A stretch of DNA of 64,000 nucleotides from Rhodobiaceae bacterium. GTDB taxonomy: Bacteria; Pseudomonadota; Alphaproteobacteria; RS24. Positions 25,650 through 33,571 of the stretch are shown piece after piece. The notes under the pieces were generated by a model. That model was not told the DNA's origin, did no database searches, and worked only from the letters and a program-made list of their open reading frames with translations. The position numbers were made by a program, and so were the translations under genes. The stretch is from contig JAHEGN010000001.1 of assembly GCA_024645085.1 (NCBI GenBank), positions 62,001 through 126,000 of the forward strand. Direction: 5' to 3'. Within the stretch, counting starts at the first letter, position 1, and each line of letters begins with the position of its first letter.

Positions 25650-26690
25650 ATGACGGCACAAAAAACAGCCTTAATTACCGGCGTAACGGGCCAAGATGGC
25701 GCCTATTTGGCGGCCTTATTGGTGGCCAAAAATTACCGCGTGATTGGCGCCTCGCGGCGTGCGTCAACGCTCAACTTGCCGCGCCTTGCCGCATTGGATG
25801 TCGTCAAAGATATTGAACTGCGCACGCTTGATGTGTTGGACCCGACCAATGTGGCGCGGATTATTGAGGAGGTTGCCCCCGATGAGATTTACAATCTCGG
25901 CGGGCAAAGCTCGGTGCAGACCAGTTTTCAGCAGCCGATTTACACCAGTGAAGTGATCGGGCTGGGGGTGTTGCGCTTGCTGGAAATGGTGCGTTTGGTG
26001 AAGCCCGACACGCGCATTTATAATGCTTCGAGTAGTGAAATTTTTGGTCATGTCGATACGCTAATGGTGAGCGAAGACACGCCGTGTCAGCCGCGCTCGC
26101 CCTATGGTGTGGCCAAACTCTATGCCCATTGGGCGGTGATAAACTACCGCGAGGCCTATGATTTATTCGCCGCCTCGGGAATTTTGTTTAACCATGAAAG
26201 CCCGTTGCGCGGCATGGATTTTGTCACCCGTAAGATTACCGCCACATTGGCGCAAATTGCTTGTGGCGGTCAGCAAATCCTGTCGCTTGGCAATTTAGAC
26301 AATGCCCGCGATTGGGGTTTTGCCGGTGATTATGTCGAGGCAATGTGGCGGATGCTGCAGCAAGATAAGGCCGAGGATTTCATTATTGCCAGCGGCCATA
26401 AACATAGTGTGCGCCAATTTGTTGAACAGGCGGGCCAAGCCGCCGGCCTTGATATTGTCTGGCAAGGCGAGGGCGTCAATGAAGTTGGGCTTGAACGCAA
26501 AACCGGCCGCCAATTGGTCGGCGTTGATGCCAAATTTTACCGCCCCAGCGAGCCTGACGCGCTGATTGGCGATATCACAAAAGCAAAAAACCAATTACAA
26601 TGGCAACCAACGGTGAGTTTTGACAGGCTTGTCGAAATGATGATCGATGAGGATATGCGGCGCGCCCGCGATGGACAGGTCTGGTTCTAA
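25650..26690 (+). CDS. gmd: GDP-mannose 4,6-dehydratase
   Basis: Converts GDP-mannose to GDP-4-dehydro-6-deoxy-mannose, the first step to GDP-fucose, GDP-rhamnose or GDP-perosamine for surface polysaccharides. This is an extended SDR of 346 residues. It has TGVTGQDGAYLA for NADP binding (about 8-19), NASSSEIFG with the catalytic Ser/Glu region, YGVAKLYAHW with Tyr and Lys, NHESPLRG, and RDWGFAGDYVEAMW. The start at ATG 25650 follows GAGTGGAA; a GTG two codons earlier is also possible. The stop overlaps the next ATG by one base (TAATG). No downstream GDP-sugar reductase is present, so the end product is unknown. Confidence 0.95.
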   Translation: MTAQKTALITGVTGQDGAYLAALLVAKNYRVIGASRRASTLNLPRLAALDVVKDIELRTLDVLDPTNVARIIEEVAPDEIYNLGGQSSVQTSFQQPIYTSEVIGLGVLRLLEMVRLVKPDTRIYNASSSEIFGHVDTLMVSEDTPCQPRSPYGVAKLYAHWAVINYREAYDLFAASGILFNHESPLRGMDFVTRKITATLAQIACGGQQILSLGNLDNARDWGFAGDYVEAMWRMLQQDKAEDFIIASGHKHSVRQFVEQAGQAAGLDIVWQGEGVNEVGLERKTGRQLVGVDAKFYRPSEPDALIGDITKAKNQLQWQPTVSFDRLVEMMIDEDMRRARDGQVWF

Positions 26691-27385
26691 TGAAATTAGT
26701 CGCTTTTTTAATCCATGGCTTTACCGCATCAGGGATGATTGCCGTGCTACTGTCGCTGGACGCGATTTGGCAGGGCGATGCCAAGCTTGCCATGTTGTGG
26801 CTGTGGGCAGCGCTGCTGATTGATGGTCTCGACGGGCCTCTGGCGCGCTGGGCGAAAGTGTCTGAACGCTTGCCACATATTGATGGCGCCATTCTTGACC
26901 ATGTCATTGATTATATGAGTTATTGCGTCTTGCCAGCGGTGATGATTTACCGCTTTGGGCTGGTACCGGAAGGCTTTGAACTGCCGATTGCAGGGCTGAT
27001 ATTAGTGGCGTCGCTGTATGTTTTCGCCAATCGCGATTTGAAAACTGCTGAAAATGATTTTCGCGGCTTTCCGGCGCTGTGGAATATTGTGGTGTTTTAT
27101 CTCATCGTTTTTGACACGCCGGATATATTTAATGCAGTGCTCTGCGGGTTTTTATCGCTGATGATTTTTGCGCCGATTTTGGTGGTTCATCCGTTCCGCG
27201 TGGTCGCCTTGCGTCCCTATACAATCTTCGCCAGCATTGTCTGGCTGTCGCTTTCTCTGGCCTATTTATTGGTGCCCAATTTGACGCAGAACCTGATGGC
27301 TAATTTAGGCTTTGCGATTGCTTCACTCTATTTCGCCGTATTATGTCTGTGGCGTTCTCTGCGTTTGCCGCTTGGCAAATTATAA
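26690..27385 (+). CDS. pcs: Phosphatidylcholine synthase
   Basis: Integral membrane CDP-alcohol phosphotransferase of 231 residues that makes phosphatidylcholine from CDP-diacylglycerol and choline, as in rhizobia and other alphaproteobacteria. The motif DGPLAR-x8-HIDG-xxx-D-xxx-D is seen at about 48-75, next to DGLDG. It has about eight hydrophobic segments, and the N-terminal LIHGFTASG and late RPYTIFA segments are typical of Pcs rather than PssA or PgsA. It overlaps gmd by one base and is followed by an MFS gene 13 bases later, so all three share a transcript. Use of external choline is inferred from the family. Confidence 0.88.
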   Translation: MKLVAFLIHGFTASGMIAVLLSLDAIWQGDAKLAMLWLWAALLIDGLDGPLARWAKVSERLPHIDGAILDHVIDYMSYCVLPAVMIYRFGLVPEGFELPIAGLILVASLYVFANRDLKTAENDFRGFPALWNIVVFYLIVFDTPDIFNAVLCGFLSLMIFAPILVVHPFRVVALRPYTIFASIVWLSLSLAYLLVPNLTQNLMANLGFAIASLYFAVLCLWRSLRLPLGKL

Positions 27386-27398
27386 TTGAAAGATTTCC

Positions 27399-28673
27399 AT
27401 GTCGTCGCCACCTCGAACAACCACACCTAAAGAACGGACGCGCGGTTTAAGCCTTTTGTTCATCTGTCTTTTGTCATTGGGCATGGGGCAATCGCTTTTC
27501 TTTGCGCTGCTGCCACCAATTGCCCGCGACCTTGGGTTGAGCGAAGTGCAAGTCAGTGCGATTTTTACGCTTTCGGCGGTTTTGTGGGTGGTGATGAGCC
27601 CGTTTTGGGGTCGCCGCAGCGATATTTGGGGCCGCAAGCCGGTGATTTTGATGGGGCTGACGGGGTTTGGAATTTCCACCGGCGGCTTTGGCATTTTGCT
27701 GGTTCTGGGCCAGCAAGGTGTGATGCCGCTGATGACGCTCTACGCCATGATGATTTTTGTACGGGCGATTTTTGGGTTTTTTGGCTCTGGCACACCATCG
27801 GCGGCACAAGCCTATATTGCCGATAGAACCTCGCGCGAGGAACGCACATCTGGGGTGGCGGCGATTGGCGCAGCGTTTGGCATGGGCACGATTTTAGGCC
27901 CGGGCTTTGCCGCCGTGCTGGCCGCGTTTCACTTATTTGCGCCGTTTTTCGCCCTGTCAATTTTTGCATTGGGTGGGGCAATTACCATTGCTCTGTTTTT
28001 GCCGGAACGCCGTCGCCCGAAAGAAACTGAGGTTGAACGGCCGCGTTTGAAGATCAGCGATAAGCGCATTCGGCCGTTTTTATTCATGGGCGTTGCCGTG
28101 TCGATGATTCAAGCGGCGGTCATGCAAGTGGCGGCGTTTTTTGTTATGGATACTTTATTGCTGGATGGTGCCGAAACCGCGCAATTGGTGGGCGGCGGCA
28201 TGATGAGCATGGCGATTGCCACATTATTTGCCCAATTGGTGATTATTCCGCGCGCAAATTTATCAGTGCGCGCACTTTTGACCTATGGCATTGGCTTTAA
28301 CATTGTCGGCGTCGGTCTTTTGCTAATTCCGATGAGCATGGGGGTGTTTATTTGCGCTTTGACTTTGCAGGGTTTTGGCATGGGGCTGATGCGTCCGGCG
28401 GTGGCGGCTGGCGGGTCGCTGGCAGTGTCGCCGGAAGAGCAGGGGGCAGTGGCCGGACTCAATAGTTCAACCGCCGCAGTCGGCATTATTTTTGTTCCCG
28501 TGGTGGCCATGCCGCTTTATCTGATTTTGCCGACCGGCCCGTTTTGGATTGCCTTTGGCCTGTCAATTGCCATGCTCATGCTGGCCCGCTCACCGGCCCT
28601 CGATGTTCTCGAATCGCCAATTGATGTGGAAGAAGTCGAAGAAGAAACGCTGTCGCGGGTTGACCGGCACTAA
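27399..28673 (+). CDS. Major facilitator superfamily transporter
   Basis: A 12-helix inner-membrane transporter of 424 residues. Loop 2-3 carries the family motif GRRSDIWGRKPVILMG (about 67-82), and helix 5 carries the drug:H+ antiporter-like GAAFGMGTILGPGFAA (antiporter motif C, about 151-166). The central loop is basic (ERRRPKETEVERPRLK) and the C-terminal tail acidic (DVEEVEEETLSRVD). This resembles TetA/Bcr-type efflux pumps, so export of a small lipophilic compound is the likeliest role. It is the third gene of the gmd-pcs transcript and converges on the hydrolase gene, 2 bases apart. Confidence 0.9.
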   Translation: MSSPPRTTTPKERTRGLSLLFICLLSLGMGQSLFFALLPPIARDLGLSEVQVSAIFTLSAVLWVVMSPFWGRRSDIWGRKPVILMGLTGFGISTGGFGILLVLGQQGVMPLMTLYAMMIFVRAIFGFFGSGTPSAAQAYIADRTSREERTSGVAAIGAAFGMGTILGPGFAAVLAAFHLFAPFFALSIFALGGAITIALFLPERRRPKETEVERPRLKISDKRIRPFLFMGVAVSMIQAAVMQVAAFFVMDTLLLDGAETAQLVGGGMMSMAIATLFAQLVIIPRANLSVRALLTYGIGFNIVGVGLLLIPMSMGVFICALTLQGFGMGLMRPAVAAGGSLAVSPEEQGAVAGLNSSTAAVGIIFVPVVAMPLYLILPTGPFWIAFGLSIAMLMLARSPALDVLESPIDVEEVEEETLSRVDRH

Positions 28674-28675
28674 AA

Positions 28676-29665
28676 TTATTTATCGAAAGCACCGCCGGCG
28701 CGCCAGTTTTCCATTTGGGTAATGACCGAGGCGACAAAGCCGTGTGGCCGATCGAGCATAATATGATGGCGCGCACCGGCGACGTCAAAATGCGGCACAT
28801 CAGGGCGCAAACTGCGCATGTGAGCGATTACATCGGTGCGGGTGACGGCGTCGAAATTATGGCTATCGGCGCCAAACATGGCGGTCAGCGGAATATCAAT
28901 CTTGCGGTAAATTTCCGGCAAATCTGTGCCAACGACAAAGCCAGGGTAAATTGCTGGATCAAATTTCCATGTCCAACCCGCCTCATCGGAATGACCACGC
29001 CGCCCATTTTCGCCAATCTCAATCTGGCGAATAGAATGGGCGCCGATATATTCGACAATAAAATGGTTCTCGCACGGCTGTTCAGGGGCCAAACGGAAAC
29101 GGGCTTCGGCCTCGTCGCGGCTGGCATAGACGCGGGTCGGGCGGGCCTGTTTAATATCGGCATACCATTCGTGATGGGTTTCAGGGGATTTGACGTGAAA
29201 ATCACATATCATCAAAGCGGCCAGCTCATCGCCATAATGATGGGCCGTTAAAAGCCCAACCAAACCACCGAAACTATGGGCAATAAACGCCGGTTTGCTG
29301 GTAAAGCCAGCGTCACGTATCATGGTGATCATCGCCTCAGCCATAATCTCGCGCGAATAGCTCTGCAGCCAACCGCTTTCGCCCATGCCCGGCATGTCCA
29401 GCGCAATCACATTGTAATAGGGGGTCAGTAGCGGGGCGATAAAATCAAACCAATGGGCATGCGCGCCATCGCCGTGCAGCAGCACAATATTTGCCGCTTC
29501 AGCCGACGGGCCTTGCCATGCGCTATAATGAATTTCCGAGCCGCGAAAGGCGACAAAATGGTCTGTAGGCTTGTTTTCAATGGCTTTTTCAAACCATGTT
29601 GGGGCTTGTAAAATCAGCTCATGGGCTGGAATTAACCCTTGTTGACCGCCATTATCGGTTTTCAT
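28676..29665 (-). CDS. Alpha/beta hydrolase
   Basis: A 329-residue alpha/beta-hydrolase-fold protein. The oxyanion segment [15 protein letters not shown] is at about 59-73, the dipeptide turn [10 protein letters not shown] near 95, and the nucleophile elbow AHSFGGLVG at about 129-137. A C-terminal His lies in [13 protein letters not shown]. No signal peptide is visible. Epoxide hydrolases, haloalkane dehalogenases and esterases share this pattern, and nothing decides between them. It ends 2 bases from the MFS gene stop on the opposite strand. Confidence 0.87.
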   Translation of the reverse strand: MKTDNGGQQGLIPAHELILQAPTWFEKAIENKPTDHFVAFRGSEIHYSAWQGPSAEAANIVLLHGDGAHAHWFDFIAPLLTPYYNVIALDMPGMGESGWLQSYSREIMAEAMITMIRDAGFTSKPAFIAHSFGGLVGLLTAHHYGDELAALMICDFHVKSPETHHEWYADIKQARPTRVYASRDEAEARFRLAPEQPCENHFIVEYIGAHSIRQIEIGENGRRGHSDEAGWTWKFDPAIYPGFVVGTDLPEIYRKIDIPLTAMFGADSHNFDAVTRTDVIAHMRSLRPDVPHFDVAGARHHIMLDRPHGFVASVITQMENWRAGGAFDK

Positions 29666-29743
29666 TACGCTTACTCCCTATTGGTGAGCGCACACTACAT
29701 AAAATTTGTTTTATGCCAAGTCAAAATCGGCCGCTTGTGGTGC

Positions 29744-29772
29744 TTGACAGCGCCCCGCGTGTCGCGTAGTTT
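29744..29772 (+). promoter_or_regulatory. Promoter of rpmJ
   Basis: A perfect -35 TTGACA (29744-29749), a 17-base spacer and TAGTTT (29767-29772). Transcription would start near 29779, giving an 80-base leader before rpmJ. Confidence 0.6.
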
Positions 29773-29784
29773 CCGCGCTTCTAG

Positions 29785-29845
29785 AGGGCGTTGCCCTTTT
29801 TCCTGCTCTTCGTTTGGAGAGTGTTTTACTGCCACCCATTGGGTG
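29785..29845 (+). promoter_or_regulatory. Structured leader of rpmJ with attenuator-like hairpin
   Basis: Two small hairpins lie between the predicted start and rpmJ. The first is AGGGC-GTT-GCCCT (29785-29797), immediately followed by a run of five T residues (29797-29801), the form of a weak intrinsic terminator. The second is CACCC-ATT-GGGTG (29833-29845), 5 bases before the GGAG ribosome site at 29851. Together they could tune expression of rpmJ. Ribosomal-protein autoregulation is an inference. Confidence 0.4.
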
Positions 29846-29860
29846 CCCATGGAGCCGTCG

Positions 29861-29986
29861 ATGAAAGTCCGGAATTCGCTTAAGTCACTACGTGACCGTC
29901 ATCAAAAAAACCAGCTGGTGCGCCGGCGCGGTCGTCTTTACGTGATCAACAAAGTCAATAAACGCTTCAAAGCCCGCCAAGGCTAA
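29861..29986 (+). CDS. rpmJ: 50S ribosomal protein L36
   Basis: A 41-residue basic protein of the large ribosomal subunit: [14 protein letters not shown] at the start, [11 protein letters not shown] in the middle and RFKARQG at the end. This is the zinc-less, 41-residue L36 form found in alphaproteobacteria, which lacks the CXXC-CH ligands of the 37-residue form. GGAG precedes the ATG. A hydrolase gene starts 8 bases downstream and may be co-transcribed. Confidence 0.97.
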   Translation: MKVRNSLKSLRDRHQKNQLVRRRGRLYVINKVNKRFKARQG

Positions 29987-29994
29987 GGGTTGAT

Positions 29995-31011
29995 TTGATT
30001 TGGCTTGGCCAAATGTTGATCATTGTTCTGCTGAGTTTACTCTTTATCTTTGCGCTTTTATGGGCGCACGATAGTTATCTGCGCCGCCAAATAACGGCGC
30101 AGCTACCGGCCGCTGGACAGTTTATTGAAACACCGCGCGCCGATTTACATTATCTGAAATCTGAAGCCGACACAGGCGCTGAAGAGCAGCCGGTATTTGT
30201 GCTAATCCATGGCTCGTCGGCCTCATGCTATGATGTGATGGCCTCAATGGGGGCAGCTTTGCAGCCGTTTGGCACGGTGTTGGCATTTGATCGCCCTGGA
30301 CTTGGCCGCAGCCGCTTAAAAGTTTCGGCTGAGGCGATGGCGCATCCGGGCGAACAGGCTGATGAACTTCATCTAGCAATTGCCAAGCTTGGCTATAAAA
30401 ACCCGATTATCATTGGCCATAGCTGGGGCGGCAGTGTGGCGATGGCCTATGCACAGCGGCACGGCGATGCGATGACCGGCGCGGTGATATTGGCGGCGCC
30501 GCTTTATCCGTGGGACAATAAACCAGCGTGGTATAATCGCATGGTCACATGGCCGCTGGTCGGGCGGTTATTGACACATAGTGTGGTGACCAAATATGGG
30601 CTTGGGCAATTGCAAGCTGGCGTGGCCGCGACCGCTTATCCGGAGCGTATTTTCGACGGCTATAGTGAGAAAGTCGGTCTGGCCGGCGTTTTGCTGCCGC
30701 GCAATTTCATTACCAATGCGATTTATTCTAATCAGTTGAGCGATCATTTGGCGAAGATGCAACATGGCTATGGGTCGGTGACCACGCCATTGATTTTAAT
30801 CGGCGGCGACCGTGACCAAACGGTACACACCAAACGCAATTCGCACCGATTGCAGGAAACCTTACCGCAGACGGAACTGATTTACCTACGCGGTGTTGGG
30901 CATATGCTGCATCACACACAAATTGATAAAATCACCGACGCCGCCCGCCGACTGGCCAAGCGGCAGGTGCAGGCTGGTATTCATGAATTTGGCCAAAGGC
31001 AGGCTGACTGA
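29995..31011 (+). CDS. Membrane-anchored alpha/beta hydrolase
   Basis: A 338-residue hydrolase with an N-terminal membrane anchor (about 4-24, LIIVLLSLLFIFALLWA), so the enzyme should face the periplasm. Catalytic signatures are VLIHGSSASCYD (about 69-80), FDRPGLGRS, the nucleophile elbow GHSWGGS with Ser near 142, GGDRDQTV (Asp) and GVGHMLHHT (His). I kept the TTG start because AAGGG is 5 bases upstream; ATG 30013 is the alternative. The stop overlaps the ATG of the next gene (TGATG), so the two are translationally coupled. Confidence 0.86.
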   Translation: MIWLGQMLIIVLLSLLFIFALLWAHDSYLRRQITAQLPAAGQFIETPRADLHYLKSEADTGAEEQPVFVLIHGSSASCYDVMASMGAALQPFGTVLAFDRPGLGRSRLKVSAEAMAHPGEQADELHLAIAKLGYKNPIIIGHSWGGSVAMAYAQRHGDAMTGAVILAAPLYPWDNKPAWYNRMVTWPLVGRLLTHSVVTKYGLGQLQAGVAATAYPERIFDGYSEKVGLAGVLLPRNFITNAIYSNQLSDHLAKMQHGYGSVTTPLILIGGDRDQTVHTKRNSHRLQETLPQTELIYLRGVGHMLHHTQIDKITDAARRLAKRQVQAGIHEFGQRQAD

Positions 31012-31835
31012 TGTATCAGCGCGCGTCACCGGCTCAAAATCTGCCCGCTTTCACCACCGCACATCTCACCGGCGACCAGAGGTTTTTGGTGATTTGCGAC
31101 CACGCCAGCAATTATCTGCCGCCGGAATATGATAATCTGGGTCTGCCGCCGGAACAGCTTGACCGGCATATTGCCTCAGATTTGGGGGCGCTGGCGGTGG
31201 CTGGCAAAATTTCCGAGCGTCTTAATTGCCCGCTGATCGCGTCGCAATTTTCGCGCTTGCTGATTGACCCTAATCGTGGCCTCGACGACCCGACTTTGGT
31301 GATGAAATTATCTGACGGGGCGGTGATTCCGGGAAACCAGAATGTCGACCCTTATGGCGATAGGGCCGAATGGCAGCGGCGCATTGACTTATTCTATAAG
31401 CCTTATGACGCGGCCATTAAAAGCGCCCTGCAAGCCGCGAAAACCGCTGGTATCGCGCCGATTATTTTATCTGTTCACAGTTTCACACCGATTTGGCGCG
31501 GCACCAAACGACCTTGGCACGCTGGCGTTTTATGGGACAAAGACCCTCGGCTTGCCAAATTGATGATGTCATATATGGCGCAATTACCGGATTTGGTATT
31601 TGGCGATAATGAACCCTATGACGGGCAGTTGATTCACGACACTTTATATCGTCATGGCACCAGCAATGGCCTGCCGCATGCGATTATCGAACTGCGCCAA
31701 GACGAGATTGAAACAAATGCGCAGCAAGATGTGTGGGCGGCGCGATTGGTTGATTTTTTGCGACTGGCTGTCAGCCAAGCAGATATTGCCACTTATCAAT
31801 ATTTTGGTTCGGTAAATGATGCCCCAAATGGCTAA
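31011..31835 (+). CDS. N-formylglutamate amidohydrolase family protein (second copy)
   Basis: A 274-residue member of the same zinc amidohydrolase family as the gene at 10673 but clearly divergent. Motifs: VICDHASNYLP (28-38), DPNRGLDDP, SVHSFTPIWRG and GDNEPYDG near the C-terminal third. Members of this branch are often annotated as N-formylglutamate deformylases outside the hut operon. It is coupled to the membrane-anchored hydrolase by a one-base overlap, which hints at a shared substrate route, but no pathway can be named. Confidence 0.85.
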   Translation: MYQRASPAQNLPAFTTAHLTGDQRFLVICDHASNYLPPEYDNLGLPPEQLDRHIASDLGALAVAGKISERLNCPLIASQFSRLLIDPNRGLDDPTLVMKLSDGAVIPGNQNVDPYGDRAEWQRRIDLFYKPYDAAIKSALQAAKTAGIAPIILSVHSFTPIWRGTKRPWHAGVLWDKDPRLAKLMMSYMAQLPDLVFGDNEPYDGQLIHDTLYRHGTSNGLPHAIIELRQDEIETNAQQDVWAARLVDFLRLAVSQADIATYQYFGSVNDAPNG

Positions 31836-31842
31836 TGGGAGC

Positions 31843-31870
31843 TTGCCAGCGAGGGCCTGTCTGCTATATT
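31843..31870 (+). promoter_or_regulatory. Candidate promoter of the aa3 subunit IV-pnt operon
   Basis: TTGCCA (31843-31848) and TATATT (31865-31870) are spaced by 16 bases, 32 bases upstream of the small oxidase gene. Confidence 0.55.
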
Positions 31871-31901
31871 CCGAACAACTTTTACATCAGTAGGGAAAAT
31901 A

Positions 31902-32054
31902 ATGTTTGAAGAACAAAACTCACAAGAATGGGGCCAGGAAATGGACCGTTCAGAACATGAGCACACGTTTAACGCTTTCATCTCAATGTCTAAATGGGGC
32001 AGTGTTGCTGTCACCCTGATTTTGTTAGGCCTTTTGATCTTCGTTTATAATTAA
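31902..32054 (+). CDS. aa3-type cytochrome c oxidase subunit IV, small bacterial form
   Basis: A 50-residue protein. The acidic, soluble N terminus (MFEEQNSQEWGQEMDRSEHEH is its first 21 residues in outline) is followed by HTFNAFISMSKWG and one membrane helix (about 33-48). This is the layout of the COX4_pro_2 family, the accessory fourth subunit of alphaproteobacterial aa3 oxidases, built as H-x-T/Y-x-x-F then K-W before the helix. GTAGGG precedes the ATG. The gene leads the pnt operon, an arrangement known from other alphaproteobacteria, and lies away from the main cox genes. Confidence 0.82.
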   Translation: MFEEQNSQEWGQEMDRSEHEHTFNAFISMSKWGSVAVTLILLGLLIFVYN

Positions 32055-32087
32055 ACGACATTCTAATTCAGTTTGAAGGAGAACGAC

Positions 32088-33263
32088 ATGGCAGTCAGCC
32101 TGGTTGTAGTTAAAGAGCAGGGCGACGAAACGCGTGTCGCCGCGACACCGGAAACCGTCAAGAAACTGATTGCCCTCGGCTTTAGTTTGACGGTTCAAGC
32201 CGGTGCCGGTAAGGCTTCAGGTTTTAGCGACGAACTTTATCGAGACGAAGGCGCTAAGATTGCGAAGTCAGTCGCCAGCGCCATTGCGAAAGCCGATGTT
32301 GTGGTCGGTGTTAAAGCCCCTTCTAAGGCCACGGTGAAGGCGATGAAAACGGGTGCTTTGTTGATTGCCCAGCTCAATCCGTATCAAGATGCCAGTGGCG
32401 TTAAGAGCTATGCCGCGCAAGGTGTTGACGCCATGGCAATGGAGCTGATGCCGCGGATTACCCGGGCGCAGTCTATGGATGTTTTGTCATCGCAGTCTAA
32501 TCTGTCTGGCTATAAGGCTGTGTTGGATGCAACCGCAGAATATAACCGTGCTTTGCCTATGATGATGACGGCGGCGGGTACTGTGCCCGCGGCGCGGGTT
32601 TTTGTTATGGGTGCGGGTGTAGCTGGTTTGCAAGCGATTGCCACCGCCAAACGTTTAGGCGCCATTGTTAGCGCGACAGACGTTCGGCGTGCGGCGGCTG
32701 AGCAAGTCCAAAGCCTCGGCGGCACATTTGTTATGGTTGAAGCTGATGAAGAAGACAGCGGCGAAACTGCCGGCGGCTATGCCAAGGAAATGAGCGCTGA
32801 TTATCAAAAACGCCAAGCGGCTTTGGTCAGTGAGCATATTGCCAAGCAAGATATTGTGATTTGCACGGCACTTATTCCCGGGCGTCCCGCCCCTGAATTG
32901 GTGACCAAGGCGATGGTTGAGAAAATGAAACCCGGTTCTGTGATTGTTGATTTAGCGGCGGAGCAGGGCGGCAATTGTAAATTGTCAAAATTCGGCGAAG
33001 TGAGCGACCATAAGGGCGTCAAGATTGTTGCTCACGCAAATGTGCCGGGCCGTTTGGCCGGCAATGCGAGCGAGCTTTATTCACGCAATATTTTCAATTT
33101 CATCAGCGCTTTTTATGATGCCGAAGGCGCAAAATTGGCGATTGATTGGGACGATGAAATTATTGCAGGTATTGGCCTGACGCGCGATGGCGCCATTGTG
33201 CACCCTGCTTTGGCAGCCCCGGTTGCTAAAGGCAAAAATAATGGAGAAAAAAATGCAAGCTGA
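32088..33263 (+). CDS. pntAA: NAD(P)(+) transhydrogenase alpha subunit part 1
   Basis: Soluble NAD(H)-binding domain I of the proton-translocating transhydrogenase, which uses the proton gradient to make NADPH from NADH. The 391 residues resemble alanine dehydrogenase. [10 protein letters not shown] is near the N terminus, [14 protein letters not shown] at about 122-135, the Rossmann motif [20 protein letters not shown] at about 174-193, and [10 protein letters not shown] later. AAGGAGAA precedes ATG 32088. Its 3' end overlaps pntAB by 11 bases. The three-gene split is normal in alphaproteobacteria. Confidence 0.97.
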   Translation: MAVSLVVVKEQGDETRVAATPETVKKLIALGFSLTVQAGAGKASGFSDELYRDEGAKIAKSVASAIAKADVVVGVKAPSKATVKAMKTGALLIAQLNPYQDASGVKSYAAQGVDAMAMELMPRITRAQSMDVLSSQSNLSGYKAVLDATAEYNRALPMMMTAAGTVPAARVFVMGAGVAGLQAIATAKRLGAIVSATDVRRAAAEQVQSLGGTFVMVEADEEDSGETAGGYAKEMSADYQKRQAALVSEHIAKQDIVICTALIPGRPAPELVTKAMVEKMKPGSVIVDLAAEQGGNCKLSKFGEVSDHKGVKIVAHANVPGRLAGNASELYSRNIFNFISAFYDAEGAKLAIDWDDEIIAGIGLTRDGAIVHPALAAPVAKGKNNGEKNAS

Positions 33264-33561
33264 TGTGTTTATTTACCTTTTGAGCATCTTCGTGATGGCC
33301 GTATTTGTCGGCTATTACGTTGTTTGGTCGGTAACGCCGGCGCTGCATACACCGCTGATGTCGGTGACCAATGCGATTTCTTCGGTGATTATCGTTGGTG
33401 CGCTTTTGGCCATTGGTGCCGAGACAGCGGCCAATAATGAAAATGCTGATTTGACCCGCTGGTTGAGCTTTGGCGCGGTCATTCTGGCCTCGATCAATAT
33501 TTTTGGCGGATTTCTCGTAACCCAACGCATGCTTGCCATGTACCGTAAAAAAGACAAGTGA
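33253..33561 (+). CDS. pntAB: NAD(P)(+) transhydrogenase alpha subunit part 2
   Basis: A 102-residue membrane part of domain II with three helices (about 3-24, 34-55, 66-88). The [20 protein letters not shown] region forms part of the proton channel. I chose ATG 33253, inside the end of pntAA, because GGAG is 6 bases upstream; ATG 33241 is four codons earlier and has no site. pntB begins 10 bases after its stop. Confidence 0.95.
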   Translation: MQADVFIYLLSIFVMAVFVGYYVVWSVTPALHTPLMSVTNAISSVIIVGALLAIGAETAANNENADLTRWLSFGAVILASINIFGGFLVTQRMLAMYRKKDK

Positions 33562-33571
33562 GGCTAGACCG

